This document shows, piece after piece, positions 14,501 through 27,142 of a stretch of DNA of 64,000 nucleotides; the first letter of the stretch is position 1; each line of letters begins with the position of its first letter. The position numbers and the translations under genes are program-made. The stretch is from Paramacrobiotus metropolitanus (Eukaryota; Tardigrada; Eutardigrada; Parachela; Macrobiotidae), in NCBI RefSeq assembly GCF_019649055.1, contig NW_026570254.1, forward strand, positions 434,001 to 498,000, written 5' to 3'. The notes beneath the pieces are model-generated. The model saw only the letters and a program-made list of their open reading frames with translations. It did no database searches and had not been told where the DNA came from.

Positions 14501-17500
14501 AATTTGCAGCGTTACGGGAGTCGACTTAGAGTCTGAATTTCGCTTTTTACTAGCAGAACAAAAAAATGGGCGTTACAGTTAAATGCTCTTCAGCGGCACG
14601 GCAGAAAAAGTCACTCGTACTAATACTAAAGCGAGGATATTCTGTAATTGTTGCAACTTTACCAAACGTTGCGAGCGGATGAGCAAACTGACTTACTGCT
14701 TTTTTCATTGCACGTGTATGAAATTATTGGGAACATGGACAATAAGTGGTGGAGAGTTTGTTTAATTTTGCAGGTCAACGAGGAACTTCTTCATTCGGCC
14801 TTGATATCGAAATGTGCTATCGCTTATAATGAGGCGCTGATAATGAATTACAAGTTACCCGAGGTAAACATGCGCAGTTGATCGCTTTGTTCACACTTTT
14901 TATTTACTTAAAACATGTTGGTGTATTGTATACACACATTAACGGCTCTTTGATGGGTATGTAATCCATTATCCGTTGTTGGTTTAGGCGATAAATGCCC
15001 GTGATGCTTTAGCCAAATTGTTGTATTGCTCAATGTTCGATTGGATTGTTAATCAAACTAACCGTCTGCTAAACCCCAAATCTTCCAAAGAGAAGGTGAG
15101 AACTAAACAGTTTTCGGCTAAAACGAACAACAATTTCGCATTGGAATATTTTTTGTTGCAGGAAGTATCAATTGGTGTTTTGGATATTTTTGGGTTCGAA
15201 AATTTTGAACGCAATAGCTTCGAACAGTTCTGCATTAACTATGCCAACGAGCACCTGCAGAGTTACTTCAACCTGCATGTGTTCAAATACGAACAGGTAC
15301 TAGTATCTATATCTATATTACGTGGAATCCTGGTGTGAACTGTTTCTGATCTGGTTTAATTGGGACACTTTCGCCAGGACGAGTATATGAATGAAGGCAT
15401 CGACTGGTCACCCATTGCCTACACGGACAATAGTCCTTGTTTGGATCTCATTCAGCAAAAACCATACGGCTTGTTGCCGTTACTGAACGAAGAGTGCAGG
15501 TTTGTAGTGGAGCGAATTCATTTGAAGAGTTAATATCCGCGTTGCTGACAGAGATTTCTTCATTTCACAGCTTCCCTGGTGCGACAAATGAAACACTTTT
15601 GGAGAAGTACCGGCGTCATCAGGTGACCAATGAACATTTTGGATCACCACAGAAGAGAGAAAATGCTTTTATCGTGCATCATTACGCGGGAACAGTCAAG
15701 TATGATGTAAAGGTACGAGCTTGTAAAGGTAGCTTTCAGTTTCCGTGCTTCGTGCTTTGGGATAATTTGTGGGAATGAGTAAGTCGTTAAACTTTTGTGC
15801 TTTGTAAATATGGATATCTTCAAATTTTTCTTTGAGTGCACTTTTTGACTGATGTGTTTGAAGTGGATTAAATCTGGAAATATATGTTTTCTTTGTGTTT
15901 TGCAAAATTTTCTAGAGAAGTTATAGTATATATTTAGAGCTCGTGCTTCGTTATGTATAATTTTATTCTATTATAGAATTTTCGCGAGAAAAATAGCGAC
16001 GTTAATCGTGCTACGGATTTGGTAACGCTGTTGAAAACCAGCACGTTGGGATTACTTCGGGAAATGGTGGCCGAAAGTCCAACTGCCATGGCCCGGTGGC
16101 GCATGCTGAAGCTGACAGTTTTTACTGTGTTAACTTTCTCGCGACGCACCCGCAGGAAACAGTCGTTCAGCGTGGAGAGTTCCAGTCCACCAAAAGGCGC
16201 TTTCATGCAGGAAAGAGGATCTCTAACTGGAGGATTGTATACGCGAGGAATACCGGTGGGTGGAAAGAGAAATTTCAGTCCTCAAGCGGCTTCTCGTCAG
16301 CATCGGACGATGGATTTGGCCTCGCATGCCCCGAGCGTGAAACCACGTCGCGGAGTATCCAACCAGACAGTGACTAGCCAGTTCCAGCAGTCGCTGACTA
16401 AGTTAATGGAGGCACTGAATAAGGCGGATCCGTATTTTATTCGCTGTATCAAAGCCAACAACTCTAAGGTAGTTTGACCATGTTGAAGCGATCAAAGCTG
16501 TAAGTGTGACAGATTTGAATAATTTCAGACACCGGGGTTATTTGACGAGGAGACAGTTTTGCGACAGCTGCATTATTCCGGAATGCTTGAGACGGTCAGG
16601 ATTCGTCGGTCGGGATATCATATTCGTTTACCTTTTAAGGTAGATTTAAGTTTGCGTTTTTACCTAACTTGTGTTACATTCGTTTTTCTTATTTATGGAT
16701 ACATTGTGAGCTTTTTGTATAGGACTTCGTCAACAGCTATCACGCGCTCTTTCCCAAAGGTTCCGATACCTCTTCCAGTGACATTCGTCTGTGTTTGTTA
16801 CGCTGGGGGTTGGATCCAAACAACTTTCAGATCGGCCACCAGAAGGTGAATTGTTGCATTTGATGCCATGGCTCGCTTCATTATCGTACTGGTGGCTTTC
16901 AGATCTACTTACGAGAAGCGGAAAAGCAGCGGCTGGACGACATCTTGCATCGCTTGATACTTCGGAACATTGTGAAAATCCAACGATGGTGGCGGGTGTC
17001 GCACTTGCAATTGCGCGAAAGGTCAGCCATTTCTATACAGCGTCACTGGCGCGGGTTTATAGTGCGTAAGGATTACAAGCTGCAGCGCGTTGCCACATTG
17101 GTCATTCAGCGTTGGTGGAGAGCAACATACCAGAAGCGAAGGTTAGGGCAGAGCAGCAGCACGCGGCATCCCCACATCAGCCAGAGATGGCTGCTGCTGG
17201 CGCAAACACTGACAAGGTTGGCTAATCGCTGCTTGCGCCGGTTGGAATAATTATAAAATTATTCGATTCAGAAAAGTTTGAGTGAATTTGCATTCCCGGT
17301 TTCTGCCTGCACCTTGCGACTGGTGTGTTCTGTCCCCAGCATTGCATGATGGCGTAATGAAAGCGTTAAGTGTTGGATGGAGACTGCCATGGGTTTGTTA
17401 GAGTTGTTTGAACTGACGTGGAAGGGTTTCATGCTGAAGTGGGCATGCGCGATTGATATATCCGGGATCTGACAAAATTAAGCGTTGTATAATCATTGCA

Positions 17501-20500
17501 GAGCAAGAAGGCCTTCCAGTCGCATGATTGATCGGAAATTGAGCACTGTAGAAGCCGAGGAAGGCGTCGAAGAGGAGGAAGACGAAGAGCCGGTGCCGTT
17601 GAGCAGTAGCCCGGCTAGCCATGCCACGAATGGTCATGTAACGCCCTTTAGTTCCTTCTCCTCTGACTGGAATTCTCACCACAGCGACGAAGGAGTGCAG
17701 CTGCTCAAAACTACCAGCAGCGAGGATCTGCCCCAACTTCCTGGTCGCCTGATCATTGCTGTACAGCCGCAAAAGGTCACGCGACGACGGGTATCCGATT
17801 CCGAGCCTCCTGAACGACTCCTCAGGCGGGATTCTGAGGAAGAAAGCAGTGGAATTCTCGACGATTCGGAGCCCGAAACGACTCCCACCCTCCAGACGCA
17901 GGCACCACCGGAGAAAGTAAAACCAGCCTTTCCTACGCCACCACCGCGAGCCGAACCTAAATGGCGGCGATACTCAGCGATTGAGCAGCATCATATCTTA
18001 CAACCGATACCACAGCCTTCTCCTGCTAAGGAAAAAGAGCCGGAAGAACGTGCGATCGATGTATATAATGAAAAGGCAGTGGATGTGGATCAGTTGGAAG
18101 ATACAGCTGTGAAACCATCTAGGCCGAGTCCGCCCAAGCAGTTAATAATCCCGAGAACCAGTCGGAGAGATACCATCCCCAAGCGGGATCATTTCGACGC
18201 GGAAGCGGCAGCTGCACATATAGCAGCGGAGCATACCAAAAGCGGAAAGATGGGATCGTTTTTCAAAAACTGGCTCGATAAGAAGAAATCTATCCCGAAA
18301 AAGAAGAGCCTCGGGGAAAACGAACCACCTAGTCCGGCTGATGAAACGCCTCAGATTTCTCCGGAAGTAAGCGAAGTAGAGAAACCCGCAATTCTGCGTA
18401 GTGGCGCGGGTAGGGTCCCGTTGAAACACCACCAGGGCGTGCCGATTCCCAAGCACAGTCCGCCTCCGGTCAAGTCAACCAAAGCTCTGAAAGCACAGGC
18501 GAAGCGTGCTCAATCGGCCCACGCCAAGGCACCGGTTGGAGAATCAATCCTGCAGCCGTTAACACGCACTTTCTCCAAAAATCGCCTGCAGCGACGCCAA
18601 GCGCAGGAGGATTCTGAAATGCTGAAAGAAAAAGAACCGGTATGGAATATCCGTAGTATTACGCAGTTCACGGATAGTGAAGATCGGGTGGTATCTTCTG
18701 CGGAAGAACTAAGGGAGTTGGAAAACTTCATTTTTGAGAAGATCACTCAGATGGATTATGTGCGGAAGGGTCAGAATTGGACCAAAGCAGATAAGATTTT
18801 CCAGCAGGGAATGAGGACCTTCCGAATCAATCTGATCAGCACCTACTCAGTGGCGGTAAAGGATGCACGTTTGTGTATTCGGTATCGGGATTTGATTGTT
18901 AATTTTGAGAAGACCATTCGTGTGGAATGCTATAAAATCGTGCATTCTCAATCGCCTCCCTTCACGACAGCGGCGCTGGCCCAGTATAAAAGCGATGATG
19001 ATGGATTTCCTGTGAATATGGCCATCAACGCTTTCCGATCCTTCATGAATGAATTCATGCAGAAGCAACAGCTGAAACAAAAGCAGGAAGAAACCAAAAT
19101 GCATCGTGTAAGTAATTATGTGAATAACGCGTACTTTTTTTCCTGGTAAATGAGATTTTTCAGCTAGACAATTATAGAGAACTAAATTTATCGGCTGTCC
19201 CGCTAGTTATGTCTTAATGAATGCGTTTGTTATTTTGCAGAGCTCCAGCAAAAAGCGTAAACAAGAGCCAGCAATGATCCACCGGCAAGGTCATCAGCTG
19301 GGCGCGGTTAATATATTTAATCTTCCAACAGCATGCGAAGTTTGCACATCTTTCCTCTGGCCGATGGAGAAGAGCCTTGTCTGCCAGCTGTGCAAAACGA
19401 CATGTCACAAAAAATGTTACCAGAAGATCGAAACTCCCTGTACCGGTAAACGGAAGATAAAAAAATCCGCTACGATGTCACCTAGCACCGCGGCTCCTGC
19501 GTTGGCCAATAATCAGCCATCTGGCAAAATATTCAAAGTCCCGCTGGATTGCTTGTTATTGAGCGGGGAGAAGATTCCGGCCATAGCGGATCGTCTGATA
19601 ACGGTCGTAGAAATGCAGGGAATCTACACCGAATGGATTTATCGCAAGTCCGGAGCGGCGCACGGAATGCGGTCTTTGCGAGCGGCCATCGAAGACAATC
19701 CCGATAAGATTGACTGGGACCAGTATCATGATGCCGGCATCCATATTGTGGCCTCGACGTTCAAGGCGTTGTTGCGGGAAATGCCAGAACCCTTGATGAC
19801 GTTTGAGCGTTACGATGAACTTATGGACATTATGGGTAGGTGGTGATTTTACATGATCTTTTTCTTCAAGTAGACGAAGCGATCGCTTTTGTAAATTTGT
19901 TCCGCTGTATGCGGGAGTCTGATGTCTGAATTTGCACTGCTGTCAAGAATCAAATAGTGTATACATTGTTATACAGAAAAATATAGTGAGCTATAGCTTG
20001 CCGTTTTCTCGCAAAATCCTTTTTTTGCATTTCTCCTGTGTGCTTATTAATTTAAATATTGTTTTGGCTATTATACAGCTCGCGATGACCGCAAAGAAAA
20101 GCTGGAGAATGTTTATTGCGCTATCCGAAAGATGCAGAAACCGAACCATGACCTGTTGGAAAGGCTGTTTTTCCACCTTGCAAGGTGGGAACCAAGCTTT
20201 GATTTTTCATATAATTATTGTGTTAACGAATCGGAATTTTAGAGTGGCCCAGCAAAGTTCCATGAACCAAATGACGCCGGAAAATTTGGCCATTGTCTTC
20301 GCCCCGTGCTTGTTTAGGTCAGAACGTGATCTCAAAGCATTTGAAGTGTCTGATGACTACAAAAAGCAGATCGAGTAAGTATTCACCAAGTTGGATGCAA
20401 TTGATTGTCTGTTTTCTGGATGTGTGAGTAACAATCATTGTAGGTGTATTCAGATTGTAATTGACGCACAATTGGAAAAACTGCAATTGACTTTGAACGA

Positions 20501-21017
20501 CATTGTGGAGATTGACACACAGGCGGTCAGTGCCAACACGCGTCTGTCGGTCATTCGGTCGTCCAAAGTGTTTGTGGCACCTACAAATGTTCCTACGGGT
20601 CCGAATATCCCCGAAACCATCCCCGACGTTGACGAAGAAGAGCGACGACTTTCCGATGAAATTCAGTCTCTGCGAAAAGAAAAGTAAATCTAATTAATTA
20701 GCTGTTGATATTGTGTTTTTCAGTTTTACTTTGAACGAAAAGGTCGTTGTTGTGGATCTTTAAACTGAACGCATCGTGATCGTTTATTCTTGCTTGATTT
20801 TAACAGGGAAAAGCGTGCGCTAGATCTCGCGAGTCTGCGTTTGTCACGCCAAGCGAGCCTGGAGGGCAGCAGTCACTCGAGTGAAGAGGACTTGAGTGGT
20901 CGTTCGGATATTTGGCAGCCGCAGCCGAGGAAGCCGTCAGCCATCCCGTCGCGCCCACACCGACGTGATCAGACCAATGCGCCAAAGCAAGGGAATAAAG
21001 ATATTTTTATGCTCTAG
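8513..21017 (+). CDS. MYO9: Unconventional myosin IX (motor with RhoGAP tail)
   Basis: Actin motor that carries a Rho GTPase-activating domain. Exons: 8513-9377, 9491-9618, 12106-12200, 12683-12745, 13395-13595, 13887-13941, 14093-14173, 14774-14863, 14988-15095, 15162-15296, 15378-15499, 15571-15712, 15977-16468, 16529-16639, 16723-16845, 16903-17141, 17502-19107, 19241-19835, 20079-20184, 20243-20374, 20444-20683, 20807-21017. All phases agree, giving 1979 aa. Domains by approximate residue: Ras-association-like 50-140; motor 180-950 with P-loop GESGSGKT split across exons 1 and 2, switch [10 protein letters not shown], switch II DIFGFE; three IQ motifs about 955-1016; a long Ser/Pro-rich region; C1 zinc finger about 1562-1612 (H/C pattern complete); RhoGAP about 1635-1830 with the arginine finger in IYRKSG. 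Start: first ATG after an in-frame stop at 8477, followed by a second ATG. Exon 16 has a second in-phase donor at 17217. The intron at 9619-12105 (2.5 kb) shows no gene. Confidence 0.95.
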
Positions 21018-21838
21018 TCTGCCTGTGATTTGTACATGTTTTTTGGTGGATTACTGTTTTTGATTTTTGGGGATGGTACCGCCTGCGCGATGCGATCGGC
21101 TACGTGATAAGGATGGCTGTCGATTGTAGCTCTGTAATTTTTTTCAAGTTTTTCTGTTTGCAATTGGAAAGGGGAAACGGCAGCTGCGCCTGCCTGCCCT
21201 CCGTTGTTATGCCTTAGGTTTTTACCGTGCTAGGTGAATTTTGATTTTTATTATTAATCTGTTATCGCTGCTTTGCAGTGCTTTTTTGTTGTTTATAGGA
21301 TTCTGTTTTATTTTTGTCTGTGGGAAGTGAGCGTACAAGAATACGCAAAATAAAGTCCTACCCAATTCACCATGGGTTTCTTCACTATCTTCCGAAATTA
21401 GTTATTGACAACAGTATTTTTGTGAATGGCGATAATGCTACAACTACTGGCAAATCAGGACATACAGAGCAGCAAGCAAAGGGCTCTACATTTGTGCGTC
21501 GCAGGGTGCGGCAACTAAATCTCCATAAATACCGTAACTTTAATAGATTTTCAGGTATATCACATAACCAGTAATGTAATTCTGTACAGCATCAGAAGAG
21601 TTATAACTCTGGGCGTTTCACATTTACATCCGCCTAATGAAATTATAATAATTTAAAATAATTAAAAGTATCAACCGGACAATTTCACGGATGCGTTACA
21701 AAAAAACATCCAGAAAACCAGTCGCGCAATAGCGCCTTACTGTCGGGCATCGCAGAAACGGGACACAGATCGGTTAAAAATGCACAACAGTAAAAGTGTA
21801 AAACCACAGTCAAGACATCGTTGAACTAGCTGACCTCT
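21018..21838. other. Convergent 3' regions of MYO9 and the cysteine-rich gene
   Basis: Probably 3' untranslated sequence: MYO9 on the plus strand to the AATAAA at 21349 and the cysteine-rich gene on the minus strand. No other coding signal was seen. Confidence 0.5.
21349..21354 (+). terminator. Poly(A) signal AATAAA, probable MYO9 3' end
   Basis: Canonical hexamer 332 nt after the MYO9 stop codon on the same strand, with no other plus-strand gene nearby. Confidence 0.5.
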
Positions 21839-22432
21839 TCATCCGCAACAGTGCTTGGAGGTGTTTCGCTTCCGTGGAGCACACGGCGCACATTCCCGCT
21901 TTCGCGCAGCGGTGGAAGTAGCAGTGGATCGCTGTAAAATGCAGCAGTTGATTTTATGAACCGATTGCATAAGATGAATTAAAGAAATGAACAAATCGGA
22001 TGATCTTGGTTTAGTTCTGGGTTAGTTCACTGACCTTTCGAGGTTTGCATGCTTCTCCGTCGCAGGTGTTGCGAGCACCTACGTACAAAGCAAATGTAGA
22101 GGTAATGATCACTGCTAGTGAAATGATAAGCATCGTCATAGCAGTAGAAAATAATTCACAGAACAAACGGCAAGAAAAGTCGGCATGTCACAAAACTCAG
22201 TTGTCATTGCACTCTGCACCAGACAGTTTATAAACAACAGGGAAACTTACGTGGCTTTGGCTTGCAATCTTTGCACGAGCAGTCATTACATGAAGGTGCC
22301 TGGCAAAAGACGTGATAAAATAAATATTGTTCCACAAGAATCACAAAACCGAAAATCCAATACATCTAACCGGTCATATCCTGTCGGATTCAGGACCGGA
22401 TCCTGAAACATGTACATGTAGTTGCTTACCAT
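21839..22432 (-). CDS. Small cysteine-rich, metallothionein-like protein (62 aa)
   Basis: Four short exons chain in phase on the minus strand: 22432-22430 (the ATG alone, directly followed by donor GTAAGC), 22299-22251, 22078-22035 and 21931-21839 (stop TGA). All four junctions have GT donors and AG acceptors. The predicted protein starts MAPSCNDCSCKDCKPKP, is very basic, and has 10 Cys in 62 residues with C-x2-C-x-C-x2-C near the start and CC near the end. Cys spacing and size resemble metallothioneins or another small metal-binding protein, but I cannot assign it to a known family and have no homology evidence. It lies head to head with PFDN6, 642 bp apart. An alternative reading of the last exon in another frame would need a different upstream phase. 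The exon chain is an inference from splice logic. Confidence 0.5.
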
Positions 22433-23074
22433 TTTAGCTGAAATATATTATCGAATTCGAGTGTTATAATAATAATTTATTGGTATAACAAAACTGGAAC
22501 ACTATGGACTTAAAGGTCAACGCAAATGTTTATTGTGCTGCAGAATATTTCGACTGCTGACTGAAAGTTCAAAGTTTTCAAACTACGATGCTTGGCAGAA
22601 GTATCGGTAAATCCTGCTGTACAAGTTTTGTCAAAAATTCAACAAATGTGTTTTCAAATCGTACTCGTAGTGGGACTGAAATCAAGTGCGTACTGGTTTG
22701 CTCCGTTCCGTGGTCAGCTGATCGGATCAGTCATATGCAGCTTTCAGCACACATATTCGACAGTATGAGTACGAGGATAAATTAGGAAAAATATTTTCCA
22801 AACCAACGTCTTGCCAATACAGTACCGTACAATTTTGACATCCCGGTTTCTTTCTGTTTTTAAACTTTTTCTCTTTTGAATTTTTGTTTTAAATAATTAA
22901 TGAATAATTTGTTTTAAAAGTCCTCGCTGTAAATTTGGTGATTGGTCTTTACTTTTCAATCCACTGTGCCTGGAATCGTACGGAGGTTTTACTAACCATA
23001 AATATCAGCATTGTATCCATTCGTGATAGAGCTTCTAGAATTTACTGAAGAGATTGTGCAGCTGGAAGTTTACG
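22433..23074. other. Shared divergent upstream region, cysteine-rich gene and PFDN6
   Basis: 642 bp between two divergent starts; presumably holds both promoters and 5' leaders. I saw no TATA box or metal-response element I would defend, and no coding sequence. Confidence 0.4.
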
Positions 23075-23914
23075 ATGAGTGATCGCGATTGGCAAAAGCA
23101 GATGCAGGATGCGACGGAAGCGTACAACAGATTTCAGAAAGGTATGTCTGTAGAGTGGTTTTACGTTCGCGAAGCTGCTGAAAATGAAAATACTTTCCTC
23201 CTATATCATCGATGAGAATCCTTCACTGGCAGTCTGGCATCATGTGCGCCGTGCGGTACAGGTACACTGGTACAGTCAGTGTTAGGGAAATCTCGGCATG
23301 CTTACCATTAGCCAGCTTATTGTAAAGTTTTAACGCACTCAAAACGGTTTTGCGAACATCTCACGCAGTGACGCTGTTGATCTTTCTGGCTGCTGTAACT
23401 GTTTGCTTCTTTGCAGAATTGAACAAGAATCTGCGGGCCCGTCAGCAGTTAGAGACTCAGCTGACGGAGAACACTTCGGTTAAAGAGGTACGTAATGAAA
23501 CGTGTTTAAATGCGAGCGCCTTGTTTGTTTTGATAAGAAATGTGCAGCATTGCAGTGACTATTTGGTCGTAGGAATTCGGATATTTGGACGCCAGTGCGA
23601 AGGTGTTCAAGCAGGTTGGTCCCGTTTTGGTTCCTCAGGACTTGGAGGAAGCCAAAGGGAACGTGCAGAAGCGGCTGGACTGGATCAATTCTGAACTGTA
23701 CGTGTTCCTGGATTTTGATTGCTGCACAAGTACTTATTGGAAATTAATTTAATTAATTGTATAACCCTCGCATGCGTGTTGCAGGAAACGAGTAGACGCC
23801 GCGGCAAAGGATCTGCACAAGAATCTTGAGAAACAGAAAGAAGTCTTAATGAAACTCCAGAAAGAAGTGGCCGATTCGCAGGTGAATGCGCTTGCGGCAA
23901 AGCACCGGAAATGA
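23075..23914 (+). CDS. PFDN6: Prefoldin subunit 6
   Basis: Beta-type subunit of the cytosolic prefoldin hexamer, which hands unfolded actin and tubulin to the chaperonin CCT. Exons 23075-23141, 23417-23487, 23573-23697 and 23785-23914 join in phase to 130 aa, the usual length for the subunit. The diagnostic segment RQQLETQLTENTSVKEEF, the GPVLV turn and the two flanking coiled-coil helices are all present, in the order expected of a beta prefoldin. ATG at 23075 precedes the first amphipathic helix by only a few residues. No canonical AATAAA follows; an AATAAG near 24047 is a weak candidate. Small introns (85 to 275 nt). Confidence 0.93.
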
Positions 23915-24648
23915 TTACCGTGATGCAATCTCGTTCCTGTTGGTTATGGATTTTCTTCATGTTTTGTATTTTTCTGCTGCTGTTGGAATTTTTTTGTATG
24001 GAGAGGCTTTTAACTGTTTCGGATTATAGCGCAAAATGTAAATTGAAATAAGGTTTATACATTGTTTCGGACAAATGTACTATTGACTGTGGTAGTGTAC
24101 TATATATCATTTTAACTATCCGCTGATGGAAAGGATGATTGGAATTTGGGAGTTTAAAAAGTTAAATTTGCTTATTATCGGTTTGCTTTTAGAGTTATCA
24201 GTTTTATGGTTTATTCAGTATCCATACGATTTGCACTGGCACTCCAGCTAATCTGGGAATTTTCTGCCGAAAGCGGTAATTTAAAAGAGCGTTAATTTGA
24301 TTTTTTTGTCCTACTTCAACGCAAAGAGCGTTGCTGGAGAGAACTACAATAACACTGAAAAGTGAAATTTTTTTGAAGTGTGTAGTCACTACTGTCAGTG
24401 CCCAAAAGTACAGTACCGGTTGAAATCTCAATCTGACTGCGGGCGGGAAACCGCTGCACTAGCATACCCTATGTACAGTTTCGGACAGACTGGTACAATA
24501 GGGGGAAACATGGTGTGTCCCTGCATAGTCAGAAAAATGGATGGAAGAGGCTAACCATAAGAGGGGAAACAGCGCAGAAAAACGGTAATTCGAGATCATT
24601 CCACTTTCCAAATTTATTTCCGTTCCACGCTTCCAGGCTGTGCCCGGC

Positions 24649-24698
24649 TTTGGTATAAAACTTTATAAACTTTGGTATAAAACTTTGGTATAAAAGTT
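24649..24698. repeat. Short tandem repeat of a TTTGGTATAAAA unit
   Basis: Three close copies of the 12 to 13-base unit TTTGGTATAAAA(C/G), the first two separated by a partial copy. Its origin is unclear; it may simply be slippage. Confidence 0.7.
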
Positions 24699-24954
24699 TA
24701 TTAGAAGCCCAGAGGCATGCTTATACTTACTAGGCGCCATCATGGGCGGTTAAAGCATACATACCGTAACGGTGTGGCGTAATAACCGTTTACTGCGACT
24801 ATCCGCTTGCTATAACTGTATAACGAAGAGAAGCGTGGCTGTAACTTGTGAACTGTTTAGCTAACCATTCCATTCAGCCTCAGACGCGGATCGGCATCGG
24901 CAGTGCAGACATCGGAGTCTTGGCAAAAACTCCGATTTTTGGAAGTTAATCGTG

Positions 24955-24994
24955 CTTTTTTTTGAAGAGGAATCTGTTTTCTTCATTGCTGTCT
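24955..24994 (+). promoter_or_regulatory. Probable 5'-TOP leader exon of RPL27A
   Basis: A C followed by eight T (24955-24963) opens a pyrimidine-rich stretch that ends at a strong donor GTAAGT (24995). The matching acceptor CAG ends at 25053, three bases before the RPL27A ATG. Ribosomal-protein mRNAs typically begin with such an oligopyrimidine tract. The transcription start itself is inferred. Confidence 0.4.
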
Positions 24995-25050
24995 GTAAGT
25001 GCAATACTTCTTCCAGACGTAATTGGTTCTTATTTTGCCTGTGCTGTTGA

Positions 25051-26155
<1,105 letters not shown>

Positions 26156-26170
26156 GCCGGAGCCGATGCT

Positions 26171-26176
26171 AATAAA
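26171..26176 (+). terminator. Poly(A) signal AATAAA of RPL27A
   Basis: Canonical hexamer 16 nt after the stop codon, giving the very short 3' UTR typical of ribosomal protein genes; a GT-rich stretch follows. Confidence 0.75.
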
Positions 26177-26519
26177 GTACTTTCGTGTTCTCTGACTGTT
26201 ATCGTCGTAGTTCGCCAAAAACCAGATAAATCTTAGGTCAATTTACTGAGCATTTCCGACAACGCGCTGTGCTATTGTGGTCATGTGAACTGACTTGACG
26301 ATTTTCCGTATTATTTTCTCATATCCAGTAAATCGTTCCATTTGGTTTTACTTTCGTACGAAAAGTTTTTATTTCAGAGCGCCGAAGTATTTTAGCGTCT
26401 CCGACCAATATGATCCCTGATTCCTGAAAACACTGAATACGTAGCTTTCATTGCAGTGTTTTGTTTTTTATATCTGTACTTATGAGTAGTGACGCTGGTA
26501 TTACTATTCAGAAGTACAG

Positions 26520-26632
26520 TTAGTCGTAGGCCGTACATTTAGAATATTTTCTGGCATGCAATTGTTGTAAAGTGAGTCACTTCACAACAACTGAGCGTCT
26601 AAAAATGTTCTAAATGTACCGCGTACGACTAA
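26520..26632. repeat. 113-nt foldback (two nested inverted repeats)
   Basis: The outer arms (26520-26544 and 26608-26632) are inverted copies with two mismatches, each ending in TTAGTCGTA / TACGACTAA. The inner arms around 26564-26592 pair again over 14 bases with one mismatch, leaving almost no loop. It could be a miniature transposon or a transcribed hairpin. Confidence 0.75.
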
Positions 26633-26923
26633 ACGCCGAAAGTAGTACTCGTATAATATGTGGAATAAATATTTGATTTTTTTAGTACTTGCACGTAGTA
26701 CATTTAATGAGAGGTTATGTTTTTCTGCCACCCTTCGTTTGAAAGATTCAGAGCAATGTTGGAATAAGCGTGCTTTCAAATTATCAGATTTTTACGGGCT
26801 TATGAAATATGGCAGGAAGATTAGGGTAGACTCAAAAGTCAGAAAGTGTGGATGCGTTAGTTATTAAATTACCTGGCGCAGTTAAAACCCAGGTGGGAGT
26901 GTAGGAACGATCATTTCATATTT

Positions 26924-26929
26924 TTTATT
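26924..26929 (-). terminator. Poly(A) signal AATAAA (minus strand), probable DLG5 3' end
   Basis: Reverse-complement hexamer about 210 nt beyond the DLG5 stop codon in its direction of transcription. Confidence 0.5.
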
Positions 26930-27142
26930 TACTGACCGTAATGAAATACATACAACAATAAAATTGATAAAATGGTAAAAGAAATTACAGGGATACAAGC
27001 GATTCAGGGACCATTCCGACGTATCTACGGTATAGCTTCCAACAGCCAGAACTTTCAACTGCTCAACCAGTAAAAACATCTGATACAGAAATTCAGAAAA
27101 CCATGAACTAGAAAAGGTGCAGAAAAAGCTGCCGAATATCAA

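Larger units (their letters stand above)
26156..27142. other. Convergent 3' region, RPL27A and DLG5
   Basis: Contains the RPL27A and DLG5 poly(A) signals and a 113-nt foldback element. Open frames here are short and unsupported. Confidence 0.5.
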
